A stretch of 64,000 nt of DNA from an uncultured Flavobacteriaceae bacterium (GCA_947500525.1 CANMSH010000003.1:434001-498000); one strand, 5' to 3'. Counted from the stretch's first letter, positions 9,160 to 18,504 are shown. Notes: a model not told the origin generated them from the sequence alone. Numbers and translations are program-made.

Positions 9160-10554
9160 TTAATGATGAAAAATTTCACTCTCTTTTATTAGAGGATTTC
9201 CTTTAGGATGCAATGGTGCTTTTGTCAATGCATTAAACACAACATAAATAAACAATCCTGCAAAGAAAAGGATACCTCCTATTTCAGGTAATCCGAAATG
9301 CCAATTACTTCCTACAGTACCTGGTGATACTAATAAGAATAAGTCAAGATAATGTCCGGCAAGAATTACCAAACCAGCAATTACTACAAACCATGGCACT
9401 TTTTTATAATCACTATTCATCAATACTAATATTGGAAACGCAAAGTTCATAACGATCATCCCGATAAATAAAGGCTGATAGTTTCCGATCAATCTCGGAT
9501 AAAAATATGCCGTTTCTTCCGGAATATTTGCATACCATTGTAACATAAACTGTGCAAAGAAAAGGTATGTCCAAAAAATACTGAACGCAAACATATACTT
9601 TCCTAAATCATGAATATGGTAATCGTTTACATTTGGTAAAAACCCTTTTGCTCTTAAATAAATCGTCACGAAAGTAATCACTGTAATACCAGACACGAAC
9701 ATACTTGCGAATACATAGAATGAGTATAATTGACTAAACCAGTGATGATCAATCGCCATTAACCAGTCAAACGCCATGAACAACTCTGTTACTAAAAACA
9801 CTACTAAGAACACCACTGAAAGAGTAAAGTTTTTATTATAGTGTTTTAAATCTGTTGCTTCGTCTTGTAATCTTGAGTTTTTAATAATGAAATGTTTAAA
9901 GCCTATCCAAATCAATACGTAGATAACGGCTCTAATTAACCAAAACGGAATGTTCAACCACCATCCTTTTGTTTCCATGGCATAGTCATAGTTAGGTGCC
10001 GCTGGATCTACACTTGTATACATCCAAGCGAACATATGATTTGCATGTCCCACCGACGATGCTATTAAAAATACTAACACAATAATAGAACCTGGTACGA
10101 TATAAGCTGACACACCTTCCATTACTCTAAATAACACTGGAGACCATCCTGCAGTTGAAGCTCTTTGAATACAATAGTATACAAAAGCACACACACTTAA
10201 TAATAGAAAGAATAGCATGGCAATATAAATGGCAGCCCAAGGTCTATTTTTAGCTTGATCCAATGAGTGTTGCAAATGTTCTTCTTCTGAGACTCCATGT
10301 CCATCTTCACTGCCATGAGCGTCACTATCAGTAGGTGTATGCAATGCTTCTTTGGTATGCTCTTCATTTGCATGACCAGCATCTGTATCATGACTGTCAG
10401 CAACAGTACCATGACCATCTTCTGCATGAAGCATCTGCTCTTTTAAATCCTCAATTGTGTTCGGTGCAGTAATAAAACCATACGCTATACCTAAAGCACC
10501 AATAATCATCAATGCAATCGCTGTGGTTTTTAATCTACTTGAAAATGTGTACAT
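9160..10554 (-). CDS. actF: Alternative complex III quinol-binding membrane subunit ActF
   Basis: A 464-residue NrfD/PsrC-like integral membrane subunit with about ten helices. In alternative complex III, ActF and ActC form the paired membrane core in which menaquinol is oxidised. The operon position between ActE and oxidase subunit II supports ActF. Odd feature: between the first helix and the second (about residues 39-103) there is a long acidic, His-rich segment holding about ten His residues (GHANEEH, DAHGSEDGHG and similar), which could bind metal. The ORF at 10197-10427 is a shadow of this segment. Confidence 0.92.
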   Translation of the reverse strand: MYTFSSRLKTTAIALMIIGALGIAYGFITAPNTIEDLKEQMLHAEDGHGTVADSHDTDAGHANEEHTKEALHTPTDSDAHGSEDGHGVSEEEHLQHSLDQAKNRPWAAIYIAMLFFLLLSVCAFVYYCIQRASTAGWSPVLFRVMEGVSAYIVPGSIIVLVFLIASSVGHANHMFAWMYTSVDPAAPNYDYAMETKGWWLNIPFWLIRAVIYVLIWIGFKHFIIKNSRLQDEATDLKHYNKNFTLSVVFLVVFLVTELFMAFDWLMAIDHHWFSQLYSFYVFASMFVSGITVITFVTIYLRAKGFLPNVNDYHIHDLGKYMFAFSIFWTYLFFAQFMLQWYANIPEETAYFYPRLIGNYQPLFIGMIVMNFAFPILVLMNSDYKKVPWFVVIAGLVILAGHYLDLFLLVSPGTVGSNWHFGLPEIGGILFFAGLFIYVVFNALTKAPLHPKGNPLIKESEIFHH

Positions 10555-10578
10555 ATCTATAATATTCCGTGTAAACGT

Positions 10579-11166
10579 TTATTTTAATAAATCATTTCTT
10601 AATTTCTCAACATGGTGTACAACCTGCCATCTTTCGGTAGCACTTAATTGAGATGAGTGTGACCCCATAATTCCTTTACCTCTCATAATGACATGATAGA
10701 TACTACCTTCTGTAATATCTCTATCTTTATAATTTGGTACGCCTAAAAATTTTCCATTTTGTACTAATGGTCCTTGCCCATCTCCTTTGGTTCCATGACA
10801 AGCCACACAATAAATACCATATAAGTATTTACCTTGTTCTAAATTAGCCTTTGACACTCTACGAATAGAATCATTCGGAGCCAATATCTTTATTGGCGAG
10901 AACAATGAATCTTTAGCAACGAGTAATGCTCCAGGTGTATCTGGATAATCATAGGGTACATTTCCTCTAGATATGGTTCCTTCTACAGGTAATCTAGCCG
11001 ATATACTATCAACTCCTATTGTAGATTCACCGTAAGTTTCATAACCTACTGGCGTATACATATCTGTATCTGCCATATATTGTACTTGTCTTGACCTTTT
11101 ATCTTCACATGACGATAAGGCTACAACTACTATCAGTACTGTTATTATTTTAACAAAGCTTTTCAT
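10579..11166 (-). CDS. actE: Alternative complex III monohaem cytochrome c subunit ActE (lipoprotein)
   Basis: The ATG at 11166 gives a 195-residue lipoprotein, MKSFVKIITVLIVVVALSSC, with lipobox Cys20; the ORF track's longer start overlaps actD and would spoil the signal peptide. One class I cytochrome c domain follows (about 110-190), with haem motif CVACH and the distal Met in RGKGIMGSH. In ACIII this subunit passes electrons from the ActA haems towards the oxidase. It starts 10 bp after the actD stop and ends 24 bp before actF. Confidence 0.92.
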   Translation of the reverse strand: MKSFVKIITVLIVVVALSSCEDKRSRQVQYMADTDMYTPVGYETYGESTIGVDSISARLPVEGTISRGNVPYDYPDTPGALLVAKDSLFSPIKILAPNDSIRRVSKANLEQGKYLYGIYCVACHGTKGDGQGPLVQNGKFLGVPNYKDRDITEGSIYHVIMRGKGIMGSHSSQLSATERWQVVHHVEKLRNDLLK

Positions 11167-11176
11167 ATATATTCTA

Positions 11177-11701
11177 TTAGTGCTTTTCTTTAACATTAAT
11201 TTCTACAGCTCCAGTTCCTTTTAATAATGAAGCTAATGTATCTTCATCTCCATCTACAGCTACTTCCATTAAAAAATGATCATCCGTTGTTCTTGGATCA
11301 GGATTTTCAGCTTCTCTAAATGGCCAAATTTTACTACGCATATAAAACGTTATTACCATTAAATGCGCCGCAAAAAATACCGTCATCTCAAACATTACAG
11401 GAACGAATGCAGGCATGTTCTCTGCGAAACTAAAACTTGGTTTACCCCCAATATTTTGAGGCCAGTCTTGAATCATAATGAAATTTAAAAACCAAACGGC
11501 GAAACCTAAACCTGTTAAACCATACATAAATGCAGTGATTCCTAATCTGGTAGGCTCAAGGCCCATTGCCTTATCTAGCCCATGTACTGGAAAAGGAGTA
11601 TACACTTCTTCTATATGGTGATGTGCAGCTTTTACCTCTTTAACGGCTTTTAAAAGCACGTCATCGTCATCGTATAAAGCATGTATTACTTTCGAACTCA
11701 T
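11177..11701 (-). CDS. actD: Alternative complex III subunit ActD (DUF3341)
   Basis: A 174-residue DUF3341 protein. An N-terminal soluble part (VIHALYDDDDVLLKAVKEVK, then HHIEEVYTPFPVHGLDKAMG) is followed by two membrane helices (about residues 55-80 and 99-119) and a short acidic tail. The segment VYTPFPVHGLD is the recognisable family signature. ActD is a small structural membrane subunit without cofactors that packs against ActC and ActF. It lies 2 bp after the actC stop and 10 bp before actE, so translation is probably coupled. Confidence 0.93.
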   Translation of the reverse strand: MSSKVIHALYDDDDVLLKAVKEVKAAHHHIEEVYTPFPVHGLDKAMGLEPTRLGITAFMYGLTGLGFAVWFLNFIMIQDWPQNIGGKPSFSFAENMPAFVPVMFEMTVFFAAHLMVITFYMRSKIWPFREAENPDPRTTDDHFLMEVAVDGDEDTLASLLKGTGAVEINVKEKH

Positions 11702-11703
11702 AA

Positions 11704-13446
11704 TTACGATTTAAGTTTGTTAGCTTGACCCGCCCAATCATCTCTTTCTGCTCTTCCAGGGAAAGAACCAGTAATTGAATCTAACAGATCATATTCTTTT
11801 TTAGTCATTTTACTCACTTGCGCAAACGTATAAATACCTATTTGGTTTAAAGTTTTTTCCATTACTGGACCAATTCCTTTTACCTTCTTCAAATCATCCG
11901 CTTGCATTGTACTAGCATCAAAAGCTCCTAAACTATTTAATAGACTATTAGTTTGAGCATCTTTATCATCTGCATCAGCTATAATTTCTTCAACTGGAGT
12001 ACTTATTACTTCTTCAGCTTTTGTTTCAACAACTTCTTTTATTGTTTTTTCAACTGGTGCCCCACCTTCTCGTGCACGCTTATAGTTATCACCTGTAGAT
12101 TTCAAAATAGATTTCACCTCAGCCTGTGCAATCACTGGGAATGTTCTAGCGTATAACAAGAATAATACAAAGAAGAAACCAAGTGTTCCTATGAAAATAC
12201 CAATATCAACAAAGGTTGGTGAGAACATCGTCCAAGAAGAAGGTAAATGACCTCTACTCAAGTTAATTACGATAATATCAAAACGCTCAAACCACATACC
12301 AATATTGATAAATATTGATATAACGAAGGTCCAAATATAATTTGTTCTAATTTTCTTAAACCAGAATAATTGTGGTATCACTGAGTTACAAATAATTAAA
12401 GACCAAAATGCCCACCAATATGGTCCTGTAGCAGCACCAACCGATAAATACACAAAGTCTTCATAGCTACTACCTGTATACCAACCTACAAACAATTCTG
12501 ATAAATATGCAACAGTTACGATACCTCCTGTTACTAAAATTACTTTATTCATATTTTCGATATGAACTCTCGTAATATAATATTCTAAATTAGATACCTT
12601 ACGCATAATTAAGAGCAAGGTTTGTACCATCGCGAAACCAGAGAATACGGCACCTGCTACGAAATATGGTGGATATACGGTACTATGCCATCCTGGAATT
12701 ACAGATGTAGCAAAGTCAAATGATACAATGGTGTGTACCGATAACACTAATGGTGTTGCCAAACCAGCCAATACCAATGATACTTCTTCAAATCGTTGCC
12801 AGTCTTTTGCTTTTCCGCTCCATCCGAAACTTACTAAGCTGTATATTTTTTTCTGAAATGGTTTTGTTGCTCTATCACGAATCATCGCAAAATCAGGCAA
12901 TAAACCTGTCCACCAGAATACGAGTGATACTGATAGATATGTAGAGATTGCAAATACATCCCATAATAATGGTGAGTTAAAATTCACCCATAAAGAACCT
13001 AATTGATTTGGAATTGGTAATACATAAAAACCATCCCAAATTCTACCCATGTGAATTAATGGGAACAATCCAGCTTGCACTACTGCGAAAATTGTCATTG
13101 CTTCTGCAGAACGGTTAATACCCATTCTCCATTTTTGACGGAATAACAACAATACCGCCGAGATCAAGGTTCCGGCATGACCGATACCTACCCACCATAC
13201 AAAGTTGGTAATATCCCAAGCCCAGTTAATTCTATTGTTCAAACCCCAAACACCAATACCTGTACCTATTGTATAGACAATGGCTCCAACTCCCCATAGA
13301 AATGCAACTAATGAAATGATGAAGGCAATCCACCATTTTTTATTGGCTTTACCTTCGATAGGAGCAGCAACATCAACAGTGATATCATGATATGATTTAT
13401 CACCTGTAATGATGGCTTCTCTAATAGGCGCTTCGTAATGACCCAT
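11704..13446 (-). CDS. actC: Alternative complex III membrane subunit ActC (NrfD-like) with C-terminal helix-hairpin-helix domain
   Basis: A 580-residue polytopic NrfD family protein with about ten helices (residues about 35-440), one of the two membrane subunits of ACIII. The ligand-contacting helices include VWWVGIGHAGTLISAVLLLF and FERFDIIVINL. Odd feature: the helices end near residue 440, followed by a charged linker rich in Glu and Lys and then a C-terminal domain (about 517-580) beginning LKKVKGIGPVMEKTLNQIGI and ending GSFPGRAERDDWAGQ. This is a helix-hairpin-helix fold of the type also appended to other Bacteroidota proteins such as ribosomal L21. It is not a known part of the ACIII catalytic core. 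Spacing to actB is 25 bp and to actD 2 bp. Confidence 0.93.
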   Translation of the reverse strand: MGHYEAPIREAIITGDKSYHDITVDVAAPIEGKANKKWWIAFIISLVAFLWGVGAIVYTIGTGIGVWGLNNRINWAWDITNFVWWVGIGHAGTLISAVLLLFRQKWRMGINRSAEAMTIFAVVQAGLFPLIHMGRIWDGFYVLPIPNQLGSLWVNFNSPLLWDVFAISTYLSVSLVFWWTGLLPDFAMIRDRATKPFQKKIYSLVSFGWSGKAKDWQRFEEVSLVLAGLATPLVLSVHTIVSFDFATSVIPGWHSTVYPPYFVAGAVFSGFAMVQTLLLIMRKVSNLEYYITRVHIENMNKVILVTGGIVTVAYLSELFVGWYTGSSYEDFVYLSVGAATGPYWWAFWSLIICNSVIPQLFWFKKIRTNYIWTFVISIFINIGMWFERFDIIVINLSRGHLPSSWTMFSPTFVDIGIFIGTLGFFFVLFLLYARTFPVIAQAEVKSILKSTGDNYKRAREGGAPVEKTIKEVVETKAEEVISTPVEEIIADADDKDAQTNSLLNSLGAFDASTMQADDLKKVKGIGPVMEKTLNQIGIYTFAQVSKMTKKEYDLLDSITGSFPGRAERDDWAGQANKLKS

Positions 13447-13471
13447 AATTATATCTAATTCTTAATTATTA

Positions 13472-16400
13472 TTATGCTTCTTTTGTATTTCTCACATCTA
13501 ATTGATAGAACACATTTGGTTGTGTACCCACAAAATCTAATAAATGGAACGTTCTATCATCTTCTTTTAAATGTGCAACTGTATTTTCTTTATTGTTCAC
13601 ATCTCCAAACTGCATTGCTCCAGTACTACATGCATTCGCACAAGCGACTTGGAATTCATCTTTTGCAGGTGGTCTACCTTCTCTCTTCGCTTTCAAGATT
13701 GTTGCCTGTGTCATTTGAATACACATAGAACATTTTTCCATTACTCCACGAGAACGAACTACCACGTCTGGGTTCAATACCATTCTACCTAAATCGTTGT
13801 TCATATTATAATTGAACTCATCATTATCAAAATACTTAAACCAGTTGAATCTACGAACTTTATAAGGGCAGTTATTTGCACAATATCTTGTTCCTACACA
13901 ACGGTTATAAGCCATTTGATTTTGACCTTGACGTCCGTGCGATGTTGCCGCTACCGGACATACAGTTTCACAAGGAGCGTGATTACAATGCTGACACATG
14001 ACTGGTTGAAAAGTAACTTCTGGATTATCTGATGGATGTGTTTGCGCTTCAAAGAACGAACCACTACCAAATATACCTTCTTCTTTACCTCTCTCTACAG
14101 TCATATCAGAACTGTAATATCTATCGATACGCAACCAGTGCATATCTCTACTCTTTCTAATTTCTTCTTTACCAACTACAGGAACATTGTTCTCAGCATG
14201 ACATGCTACAACACAAGCTCCACAGCCAGTACAACCAGCTAAGTCAATTGATAAGTTAAATTTTGGTCCTATACTATCATCAAACTTCTCCCAAAGATCT
14301 ACCTTCTCTAAAGCTACATTTTGGTGATCCATTTGCACATGTGGTGCTGGATTCCAATCATGTTTTGGTTTATTGATAAAATCATCTAAGGTTGTTTCAC
14401 GTATAATTTCATCTCTTCCCATCAACGTATGCTGTAATTGAATACAAGCAAACTCATGGTTTCCTGCTACTTTCTCAATACTTACAGACTGTGCTGTTTT
14501 AAAGTTTTGATACAAAGGATATGCATTGACACCAACCTTCATATGATCACTAACACCAACTTGTCTACCATATCCTAAAGCCAATCCAATAACACCAGGT
14601 GTTTGACCAGGTTGAATATAAACAGGCACATTTTCTACGGTAACACCATTCACCGTTACATTTACCAAATTACCATCTAATGCACCATTAGAAACAGTTA
14701 CGTTTTTAATATCATTTGCTTCGGCGTCTACTCTAGACATGGTAACATAATTGTCCCAAGAAGTTCGCGTGATTGGATCTGGCAATTCCTGTAACCAAGG
14801 GTTGTTTGCCATTTGTCCGTCACCTAAACCTGTTTTTGTATATAGGGCTAATTCTAAACCTTCTGTTGCTGATGTTTTCGCTAAAGCGGAAACTGCAGCA
14901 GAAACATTTGCCGATGGCGCGGTGTAAAGTTCATCAAGCTCACCTTTAGTTTCTTCAACCTTTACAGAGGAAACACTCTTACTGAATACACCATCATGCA
15001 ATGCTTGATTCCAAGATCTTCCGTTCAGAATATTAGAATTCCAATTTGCTTTGATATAATCATGGTATGTTTGACCACTACCCATCCACTTCAATACCGA
15101 ATCTTCAAACTGACGCGTATTAAACAAAGGTCTAATTGTAGGTTGCATCAAACTATAGTGTCCTTTTTTCATGCTTACATCTCCCCAAGACTCTAAATAA
15201 TGAGGAGTTGCTCCTACATACTTCGCATTGGTAGATGTTTCGTCATCTTTCATGGTGAATGCAACCGACAACACATTTTTTTGTGCTTCAGCAAATTCAG
15301 CACCATTATATAAGGTATATGCAGGATTTGTATTATAGGTAATTAAAGCACCTACTTTACCTGCTTTCATATCATTTATTAATTGAGAAACTGCTGCATC
15401 ACTAGCGCTTCTCACATATTTAGGCGCCGCTACATCTACAGCTGCACTTTTTAATGCTTTATTAATAGCTAAGGCTACTAACTGTGCATTTTTATCTTGA
15501 ATTCCGGTTACAACTACACCTTTACTCCCTGCAGCTTTCAATTGAGACACTGCTTTCGCAACATTTTCATTTGCAGGTTTCGCACCATTCGTTACCGCAT
15601 TGTAAATAGCAACCAAGGTTTGTACTTGTTCTGCTGATTTCACCATATAACGTTTATCAGCATTCGCTCCAGTCAATGTCATATTAGATTCAAACTGAAT
15701 ATGACGTGACATTTTACCATGGTGTGGTACTCTGCTTTTAGCATACCCCACTTCAAAATTACCACCTTGCCAGTCACCTAAGAAATCAGCTCCAATTGAG
15801 ATGATAACATCAGATTTACTGAAATCATAATCAGGTAATGCTCTTTCACCATACATCGCTTCAAAAGCATCTAAGGCTGCAGATTCTGAAACCGCATCAT
15901 AGGTAATATGTTTCGCATTCGGATATACTATTGTAAAATCTTTAATTAATTTATGAGCAGATGGACTCGCTAGTGTTCCTGTTAAGAAAACAATTGATTT
16001 ATCACTTCCTTTCAAGGCAGTCAACGCTGCACCTACTTCTTTATCAAGTGTTGTCCAATCGCTATTTGCATCTTTTACTTTTGGTCCTTTTAAACGATTG
16101 TTATCATATAAATTCAATACCGAAGCTTGCACCCTTGCATTTGTACCACCGCTTACTTTGGCCAATTTATTTGGCTCAATTTTAATAGGACGCCCTTCAC
16201 GAACTTTAATCAACACATTTGCAAAATCATAACCATCTGCAATAGAAGATGCATAATAATCTGGTACTCCAGGCACCACATCATCTGGTTTCACTACATA
16301 AGGTATCGATTTAATCACTGGTCCTTCACAAGCCGCTAAAGAAGCCGCAGCTGTTGTGAATCCAACATATTTTAAGAAATCTCTACGCGATGTTTCAGAA

Positions 16401-16540
16401 GAAGCTAACGTTTCTTTATCTCCAAGAAATTGATCTGTTGGAATATCTGAAGCAAATTCATTTTGCTCAAGCTTTTCAACAATAGAGCTATTTTCGTTAA
16501 GCTCCTCAACACTTTTCCAGTATTTCTTGTTTGATGCCAT
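13472..16540 (-). CDS. actB: Alternative complex III iron-sulfur subunit ActB (Tat-exported, molybdopterin-oxidoreductase-like)
   Basis: A 1022-residue fusion of a degenerate molybdopterin-oxidoreductase domain (about residues 70-730) and a ferredoxin domain (about 765-1000). The Tat signal SRRDFLKYVGF is followed by a lipobox-like LAAC, so the protein may be exported folded and lipidated. The Fe-S ligands are in CTGCGACVVAC, CQHCNHAPCETVC, CVGTRYCANNC and CSMC...CANAC; in solved ACIII structures these hold three [4Fe-4S] and one [3Fe-4S] cluster. The Mo-binding part is known to lack cofactor in this family. It accepts electrons from quinol and relays them to the ActA haems. Confidence 0.96.
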   Translation of the reverse strand: MASNKKYWKSVEELNENSSIVEKLEQNEFASDIPTDQFLGDKETLASSETSRRDFLKYVGFTTAAASLAACEGPVIKSIPYVVKPDDVVPGVPDYYASSIADGYDFANVLIKVREGRPIKIEPNKLAKVSGGTNARVQASVLNLYDNNRLKGPKVKDANSDWTTLDKEVGAALTALKGSDKSIVFLTGTLASPSAHKLIKDFTIVYPNAKHITYDAVSESAALDAFEAMYGERALPDYDFSKSDVIISIGADFLGDWQGGNFEVGYAKSRVPHHGKMSRHIQFESNMTLTGANADKRYMVKSAEQVQTLVAIYNAVTNGAKPANENVAKAVSQLKAAGSKGVVVTGIQDKNAQLVALAINKALKSAAVDVAAPKYVRSASDAAVSQLINDMKAGKVGALITYNTNPAYTLYNGAEFAEAQKNVLSVAFTMKDDETSTNAKYVGATPHYLESWGDVSMKKGHYSLMQPTIRPLFNTRQFEDSVLKWMGSGQTYHDYIKANWNSNILNGRSWNQALHDGVFSKSVSSVKVEETKGELDELYTAPSANVSAAVSALAKTSATEGLELALYTKTGLGDGQMANNPWLQELPDPITRTSWDNYVTMSRVDAEANDIKNVTVSNGALDGNLVNVTVNGVTVENVPVYIQPGQTPGVIGLALGYGRQVGVSDHMKVGVNAYPLYQNFKTAQSVSIEKVAGNHEFACIQLQHTLMGRDEIIRETTLDDFINKPKHDWNPAPHVQMDHQNVALEKVDLWEKFDDSIGPKFNLSIDLAGCTGCGACVVACHAENNVPVVGKEEIRKSRDMHWLRIDRYYSSDMTVERGKEEGIFGSGSFFEAQTHPSDNPEVTFQPVMCQHCNHAPCETVCPVAATSHGRQGQNQMAYNRCVGTRYCANNCPYKVRRFNWFKYFDNDEFNYNMNNDLGRMVLNPDVVVRSRGVMEKCSMCIQMTQATILKAKREGRPPAKDEFQVACANACSTGAMQFGDVNNKENTVAHLKEDDRTFHLLDFVGTQPNVFYQLDVRNTKEA

Positions 16541-16604
16541 ATTAAATTGACTATTTATATTTGACTTGCGTCTAATTCTTTAATTTATACTTTTATACAG
16601 GTAT

Positions 16605-17813
16605 CTAGTAGTGACATTTACCACATTCCATACCGCCCATTTGAGCTACTGTTACCTTTTCGATACCATATTTCTTAGATAACTGCTCATGTATTTTTTT
16701 ATAATACTCGTTGCCTTTTAAATCAACTTCAGTTTCTTTATGACAATCTATACACCATCCCATTGTTAATGGCGAATATTGATACAATTCATCCATTTCC
16801 TCTACAGGACCATGACATTTCTGACACTTAATACCACCCGCCGTTACGTGCTGAGAGTGATTGAAATATGCAAAATCAGGTAGATTATGAATACGCACCC
16901 ATTTTACTGGTTTTTGTTCATAATTTTCTTTGTATGCAAAATTATCTGCATCCCATCCGATGGCATCGTATAGTTTTTTAATCTCTAAATCTAATTCTGC
17001 CTTTCCTAATTTCTCCTCTCCAATCATCACCTTAGTTGTCTCTGCAACTTCAGAAATACTCTTGTGACAGTTCATACAAACGTTCAAAGAAGGAATTCCA
17101 GAATGCTTGCTATGTTTTGCCGAAGAGTGACAATATTGGCAGTCTACTTTATTTTCGCCAGCATGAATTTTGTGCGAAAATGCAATCGGCTGAATAGGTT
17201 GATACCCTTCATCTAAGCCAACATTCATAAGTGCTTGATATCCGAAATATCCTACAGTTAAGAGTAATGCTATCGTGGCTACTAGCTTTAAAAATTGATT
17301 GTCGCTTTTTAAGTAAATCCATAACACCAATAAGATCAAAACAGCTAATACCACATATGACATCCATGCCGTTGAGGGTTCTTTGACTACTTCATCATCT
17401 CCGCCACCAACAACAACTTTCTTATCTATATCGCCGTGAGTTGTATAGGCTAAAATTGCATCAATATCATCATCTGATAATTGAGGAAAAGCCGTCATCA
17501 CAGACCCGTTGTACTCATTAAAAATGGCGATTGCATCGGCATCACCAGTTGCTCTTAAAGCTGCATTGTCTTTAATCCAAGCTTTTAACCATTCGTTTGT
17601 TCTTCTCTCCTCAACTCCTCCTAATGCAGGCCCTGTAAACTTCTTCTGAAGCATGTGACAAGACGCACAATTTGCATTAAAAATTTTCTTACCCGTTCGT
17701 ACCTGGGTAGAGTCAATTTCTTGTGCAGAAAGTTGAGATGTAAAAAGTAAAATGAATGTAAGACTTGATAGGAATAATCTTAAAAATCGATTGTGTTGAT
17801 TCACACTTTTCAT
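16605..17813 (-). CDS. actA: Alternative complex III multihaem cytochrome c subunit ActA with an extra N-terminal cytochrome c domain
   Basis: The ATG at 17813 gives a 402-residue protein with a signal peptide (FLSSLTFILLFTSQLSAQ); the ORF track's start is 17 codons further upstream. The N-terminal part is a monohaem cytochrome c (CASCH, about residue 50, distal Met in SVMTAFPQLS). Two adjacent membrane helices (about 150-192) follow, then a pentahaem domain with CQYCH, CMNCH, CQKCH, CIDCH and CGKCH. There are therefore six CXXCH motifs, against five in the core ActA. The last motif lies 2 residues from the C-terminus. It is the first gene of the operon, preceded by a candidate promoter, and lies 64 bp before actB. 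Confidence 0.94.
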   Translation of the reverse strand: MKSVNQHNRFLRLFLSSLTFILLFTSQLSAQEIDSTQVRTGKKIFNANCASCHMLQKKFTGPALGGVEERRTNEWLKAWIKDNAALRATGDADAIAIFNEYNGSVMTAFPQLSDDDIDAILAYTTHGDIDKKVVVGGGDDEVVKEPSTAWMSYVVLAVLILLVLWIYLKSDNQFLKLVATIALLLTVGYFGYQALMNVGLDEGYQPIQPIAFSHKIHAGENKVDCQYCHSSAKHSKHSGIPSLNVCMNCHKSISEVAETTKVMIGEEKLGKAELDLEIKKLYDAIGWDADNFAYKENYEQKPVKWVRIHNLPDFAYFNHSQHVTAGGIKCQKCHGPVEEMDELYQYSPLTMGWCIDCHKETEVDLKGNEYYKKIHEQLSKKYGIEKVTVAQMGGMECGKCHY

Positions 17814-17895
17814 ATGGTAGAATATATTTCTGTCTTTTTGGTATGATTTTTTCTTAACTAACAAGACATAACAATGCCAAGTTTTTAAGATTGCA

Positions 17896-17903
17896 CAAAA
17901 ATA
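17896..17903 (-). promoter_or_regulatory. Candidate -7 element of the act-cox operon promoter
   Basis: On the minus strand this reads TATTTTTG, matching the flavobacterial -7 consensus TAnnTTTG, about 83 bp before the actA ATG. A clear TTG at the -33 position is not visible, so confidence is moderate. Confidence 0.45.
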
Positions 17904-17976
17904 GCATTTATATACATTATAGAAAATCTAAAAATAATGTTAAATGTAATTTATAACTATTCTAAATAAGGGTTGT

Positions 17977-18009
17977 TTGTAAAATGATAAAAACAAAATT
18001 TTAAATTTG
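17977..18009 (+). promoter_or_regulatory. Candidate promoter of the SPOR-domain gene
   Basis: TTG at 17977-17979 and TAAATTTG at 18002-18009 with a 22-bp spacer fit the flavobacterial TTG/TAnnTTTG promoter. Transcription would begin near 18016, about 12 bp before the chosen ATG at 18028. This supports rejecting the TTG start at 18007, which lies inside the -7 box. Confidence 0.6.
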
Positions 18010-18027
18010 CCAATATTAATATTCATA

Positions 18028-18429
18028 ATGAGAAAGTTAACCTATAAAAATCAAGGTTGGTTGCTAATATTTGCATTGATATGCTCTTTAAATTTAGTGG
18101 CACAAACCGAAGAAGGAACCATCAAAGTTCAAAGCAATCAACGCGTCAAACAACTCGTTGCTAAGAAACGCGCTTTCAATAAAAATCAAAAATTTATCAA
18201 AGGCTATAAAATTCAGTTATTTTTTGGCTCAGAACAAAATGCAATTGCCATTCGAAAGAAATTTGGAGAGGTGTTTCCAGACATTCCTACCGAGCGTTTA
18301 TTGCATTCTCCGTATTGGAAAGTTTGGGTAGGTTCGTACAAAACAAAGTTGGAGGCAGATAGAGCCTTGGCAGAAATAAAAGATGGATTTCCGGGGGCCA
18401 TAAGAGTCAACGCAAAAGTTCCAAATTAA
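18028..18429 (+). CDS. Secreted SPOR-domain protein
   Basis: A 133-residue protein with a signal peptide (NQGWLLIFALICSLNLVAQ) and a C-terminal SPOR fold (about residues 55-130), read from GYKIQLFFGSEQNAIAIRKKF and WKVWVGSYKTKLEADRALAEI. SPOR domains bind glycan strands of peptidoglycan that lack stem peptides, so a periplasmic, cell-wall-associated role is likely. The protein consists of little else than this domain, so it may be an adaptor or a marker of septal wall. The ORF track's TTG start at 18007 lies in the promoter; the ATG at 18028 gives the better signal peptide. It is divergent from actA and is followed by a terminator. Confidence 0.88.
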   Translation: MRKLTYKNQGWLLIFALICSLNLVAQTEEGTIKVQSNQRVKQLVAKKRAFNKNQKFIKGYKIQLFFGSEQNAIAIRKKFGEVFPDIPTERLLHSPYWKVWVGSYKTKLEADRALAEIKDGFPGAIRVNAKVPN

Positions 18430-18454
18430 CGGAAAGATGAACAAATAAGATATA

Positions 18455-18486
18455 AAAAAGCATTCTCATCAAAGAGAATGCTTTTT
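18455..18486 (+). terminator. Intrinsic terminator after the SPOR gene
   Basis: A perfect 13-bp stem AAAAAGCATTCTC/GAGAATGCTTTTT with loop ATCAAA, followed by TTTATTTTAT. Both flanks carry T runs, so it may be bidirectional. It lies 25 bp after the stop and directly before the ruvB promoter. Confidence 0.9.
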
Positions 18487-18490
18487 ATTT

Positions 18491-18498
18491 TATCTTTG
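18491..18498 (+). promoter_or_regulatory. Candidate -7 element of ruvB
   Basis: TATCTTTG matches TAnnTTTG and lies only 6 bp before the ruvB ATG at 18505, which would make the mRNA nearly leaderless. No TTG is visible at -33, because the terminator stem occupies that position. Confidence 0.4.
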
Positions 18499-18504
18499 TT
18501 TTAT

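Noticed and set aside
13474-16339. Several 66-84 aa plus-strand ORFs opposite actB
   Set aside because: They are antisense to a well-conserved 1022-residue gene and have Cys/Leu/His-rich compositions typical of shadows.
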